Positions 24,423 through 26,075 of a stretch of DNA of 26,075 nucleotides are shown here, piece by piece. The DNA is from Veillonellaceae bacterium (lineage in GTDB: Bacteria; Bacillota_C; Negativicutes; UBA1444). Location: positions 1 through 26,075 of the forward strand of contig JAAZNU010000051.1 in NCBI GenBank assembly GCA_012798135.1. Direction: 5' to 3'. Each line of letters begins with the position of its first letter. Within the stretch, counting starts at the first letter, position 1. The notes below the pieces were generated by a model that was not told the origin of the DNA, searched no databases, and was given only the letters and a program-made list of their open reading frames with translations. The translations under genes and the position numbers were made by a program.

Positions 24423-25802
24423 TTGCAGGAATTTCATGATTGGATTAATTGGTTGAATGGCTATCTTTGGGGCCCTCCCATGCTGGTGCTGTTGTTTGGC
24501 ACTCATTTATTCCTCACATTTCGTCTGCGATTTATTCAAAAACATACCTGGACCGCGATCAAGCTGTCCGTGAGCAAGGATGCCGGCGGCGAAGGAGACG
24601 TCAGCCAGTTCGGCGCTTTAACCACGGCGCTGGCGGCAACGATCGGCACCGGCAATATTGTCGGCGTCGCTACGGCGGTCGGCCTGGGCGGCCCGGGCGC
24701 TGTTCTGTGGTGCTGGCTGACCGGCGTTTTTGGCATGGCAACCAAATATTCGGAAGCGCTGCTTTCCGTCAAATATCGGGTGAAAACCTCCGACGGAACG
24801 ATGCTTGGCGGACCGATGTACGCCCTCGAAAACGGCATGAACGCAAAATGGCTGGCGGTTTTGTTCTGCATTTTCACGTCGATCGCCGCCTTTGGCATCG
24901 GCAATACCGTCCAGGCCAACTCTATCGCCGTCATGGTCAAGGAAACCATGGGCGTGTCGCCGCATATTTCCGGCGGAATTATGGCAGTGTTGACCGGCGT
25001 GGTGATTTTGGGCGGCGTGAAGTCGATCGCCCGTGTCTGCGAGATGTTGGTTCCGTTTATGGCGATCTTCTATGTGATCGGCTGTATCATTATCTTGGGA
25101 ATCAATGCGAACCAGCTGGCTCCGGCGGTGTCGCTGATCGTTTCCTCCGCGTTTACGCCGCAGGCGGCGGGAGGCGGCTTCGTCGGCGCGTCGGTGATCA
25201 TGGCCATGCGGTACGGGATTGCCCGCGGCTTGTTCTCCAACGAGTCCGGGCTGGGTTCCGCGCCGATCGTGGCGGCCGCCGCCCAAACCAGGAATCAGGT
25301 GCGCCAAGCTTTGGTATCCATGACGGGGACGTTCTGGGACACGGTCGTGGTGTGCGCCATGACCGGCCTGGTGTTGGTCACGGCCGTATTGCAGAATCCG
25401 ACCGGTCTGGACAAGTTGTCTGGAGCTGCCCTGACCAAGGCGGCTTTCGCCCAGATCCCGACCATCGGTCCGATTGTATTGACGGTAGGCTTGTTGACTT
25501 TTGTGTTTTCCACCATCCTGGGTTGGTCGTATTACGGTGAACGGGCGATGGAATACCTGTTGGGCAAAAAGGCGATCATGCCTTATCGCATTGCCTGGGT
25601 TGTCGCGGTGTATATCGGTTCGGTGACGTCGCTGGCACTGGTCTGGGACCTGGCCGACGCTATGAACGCCTTGATGGCAATTCCCAACCTGGTGGCGTTG
25701 CTGACGTTAAGCGGCGTACTGGTGGCGGACACCCAGAAGTTTCTCTGGGATGACGGCGGTTTGGAAATCGAAAGCGACGAAACGGCCAAAGAAGTGGCCT
25801 GA
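24423..25802 (+). CDS. Alanine/glycine:cation symporter (AGCS family)
   Basis: 459 residues with about eleven membrane segments. AGCS proteins import alanine or glycine with Na+ or H+. Hallmarks are FGALTTALAATIGTGNIVG (63-81), GLGGPGAVLWCWLTGVFGM (87-105), GGPMYALE (129-136) and GLFSNESGLGSAP (269-281). The start is the TTG at 24423, read from AGGAGAGGGG (24405-24414) with about 8 nt spacing. An ATG at 24415, in another frame, overlaps it and would encode only 13 residues. The gene has its own strong promoter and terminator, so it is an independent unit with no evident tie to the CoA island. Confidence 0.93.
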   Translation: MQEFHDWINWLNGYLWGPPMLVLLFGTHLFLTFRLRFIQKHTWTAIKLSVSKDAGGEGDVSQFGALTTALAATIGTGNIVGVATAVGLGGPGAVLWCWLTGVFGMATKYSEALLSVKYRVKTSDGTMLGGPMYALENGMNAKWLAVLFCIFTSIAAFGIGNTVQANSIAVMVKETMGVSPHISGGIMAVLTGVVILGGVKSIARVCEMLVPFMAIFYVIGCIIILGINANQLAPAVSLIVSSAFTPQAAGGGFVGASVIMAMRYGIARGLFSNESGLGSAPIVAAAAQTRNQVRQALVSMTGTFWDTVVVCAMTGLVLVTAVLQNPTGLDKLSGAALTKAAFAQIPTIGPIVLTVGLLTFVFSTILGWSYYGERAMEYLLGKKAIMPYRIAWVVAVYIGSVTSLALVWDLADAMNALMAIPNLVALLTLSGVLVADTQKFLWDDGGLEIESDETAKEVA

Positions 25803-25826
25803 CATCCCGACATACAGATGGCGGGC

Positions 25827-25870
25827 AAAGAGCGGATGGACTGGGTATGCCCCAGTTCATCCGCTCTTTT
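25827..25870 (+). terminator. Terminator after the AGCS symporter
   Basis: AAAGAGCGGATGGACTGGG and its complement (one G-T pair) form a 19-bp stem, ending in a T-run at 25867-25870. Confidence 0.92.
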
Positions 25871-26075
25871 GAGTTGTACGCCCGGCACGGACAAGAACAA
25901 GGAATTTGCCAGATTGCGCAGAATTAAAACTATATCCTGAATCCGTGACAGACGAGACGCTATCAAAGAAACCCATGATTTGAGCGTTGCAAACATTCTT
26001 CTCTGTCTACGGCATTGCTTCTCTGATGGCGTTTCGAGGCAGTATTTCTCAGAGCAGAGGTTTTCTGTCCGAAAA
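25871..26075. other. Right-edge region, no feature recognised
   Basis: 205 bases after the terminator. The minus strand stays open for a stretch that could be coding, but it has no RBS-supported start and no family I know. No repeat, tRNA or promoter stands out. Confidence 0.3.

Noticed and set aside
1..26075. CRISPR array or other regularly spaced repeats
   Set aside because: No series of direct repeats with uniform spacers was seen anywhere in the window.

Overview
This window reads as chromosomal DNA of a strictly anaerobic, low-to-medium GC Firmicute, perhaps a Negativicute or clostridial relative. That placement is inferred from the oxygen-sensitive 2-hydroxyacyl-CoA dehydratase system, the Firmicutes-type class III fructose-1,6-bisphosphatase, strong AGGAGG ribosome binding sites and intrinsic terminators. 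No rRNA or other marker is present, so the placement is tentative. No CRISPR array, tRNA or rRNA was found.

Layout. (1) 1-900: the left edge appears to be the start of a minus-strand gene, with its own promoter and RBS, abutting a 5'-truncated CitMHS-type citrate transporter. The junction looks like a mobile-element insertion, possibly IS110-family. (2) 1230-6232: an operon of MaoC-like hydratase, family III CoA-transferase, dehydratase activator and dehydratase alpha and beta subunits. (3) 6233-7762: a gap with a chemoreceptor-like remnant and a long hairpin, then an enolase-superfamily acid dehydratase. (4) 7831-8742: a minus-strand LysR regulator. (5) 8947-15506: SDR dehydrogenase, thiolase, a frameshifted SLC13/DASS carboxylate symporter, a FabK-type enoyl reductase and a FadH-type 2,4-dienoyl-CoA reductase. 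(6) 15609-16940: an unrecognised minus-strand permease-like membrane protein. (7) 17372-21123: MATE exporter, AbgB-like M20 amidohydrolase and an unusual nitroreductase. (8) 21214-22002: an atypical SDR on the minus strand. (9) 22234-24216: class III fructose-1,6-bisphosphatase. (10) 24423-25802: an alanine/glycine:cation symporter.

Regions 2 to 5 look like one catabolic island of about 14 kb. A carboxylate would be imported (SLC13 and/or CitMHS) and given CoA by the CoA-transferase. It would then be dehydrated by the radical 2-hydroxyacyl-CoA dehydratase to a 2-enoyl-CoA. That intermediate could be hydrated (MaoC), oxidised (SDR) and cleaved (thiolase), while the two enoyl reductases form a reductive branch that disposes of electrons. 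The combination suggests fermentation of a 2-hydroxy acid by disproportionation. The substrate cannot be read from the sequence, and the presence of a sugar-acid-type dehydratase makes it unlike the textbook glutamate, leucine, phenylalanine or lactate pathways. A 14-base motif, TGATAATTTACAAA, lies upstream of both halves of the island and may tie them into one regulon.
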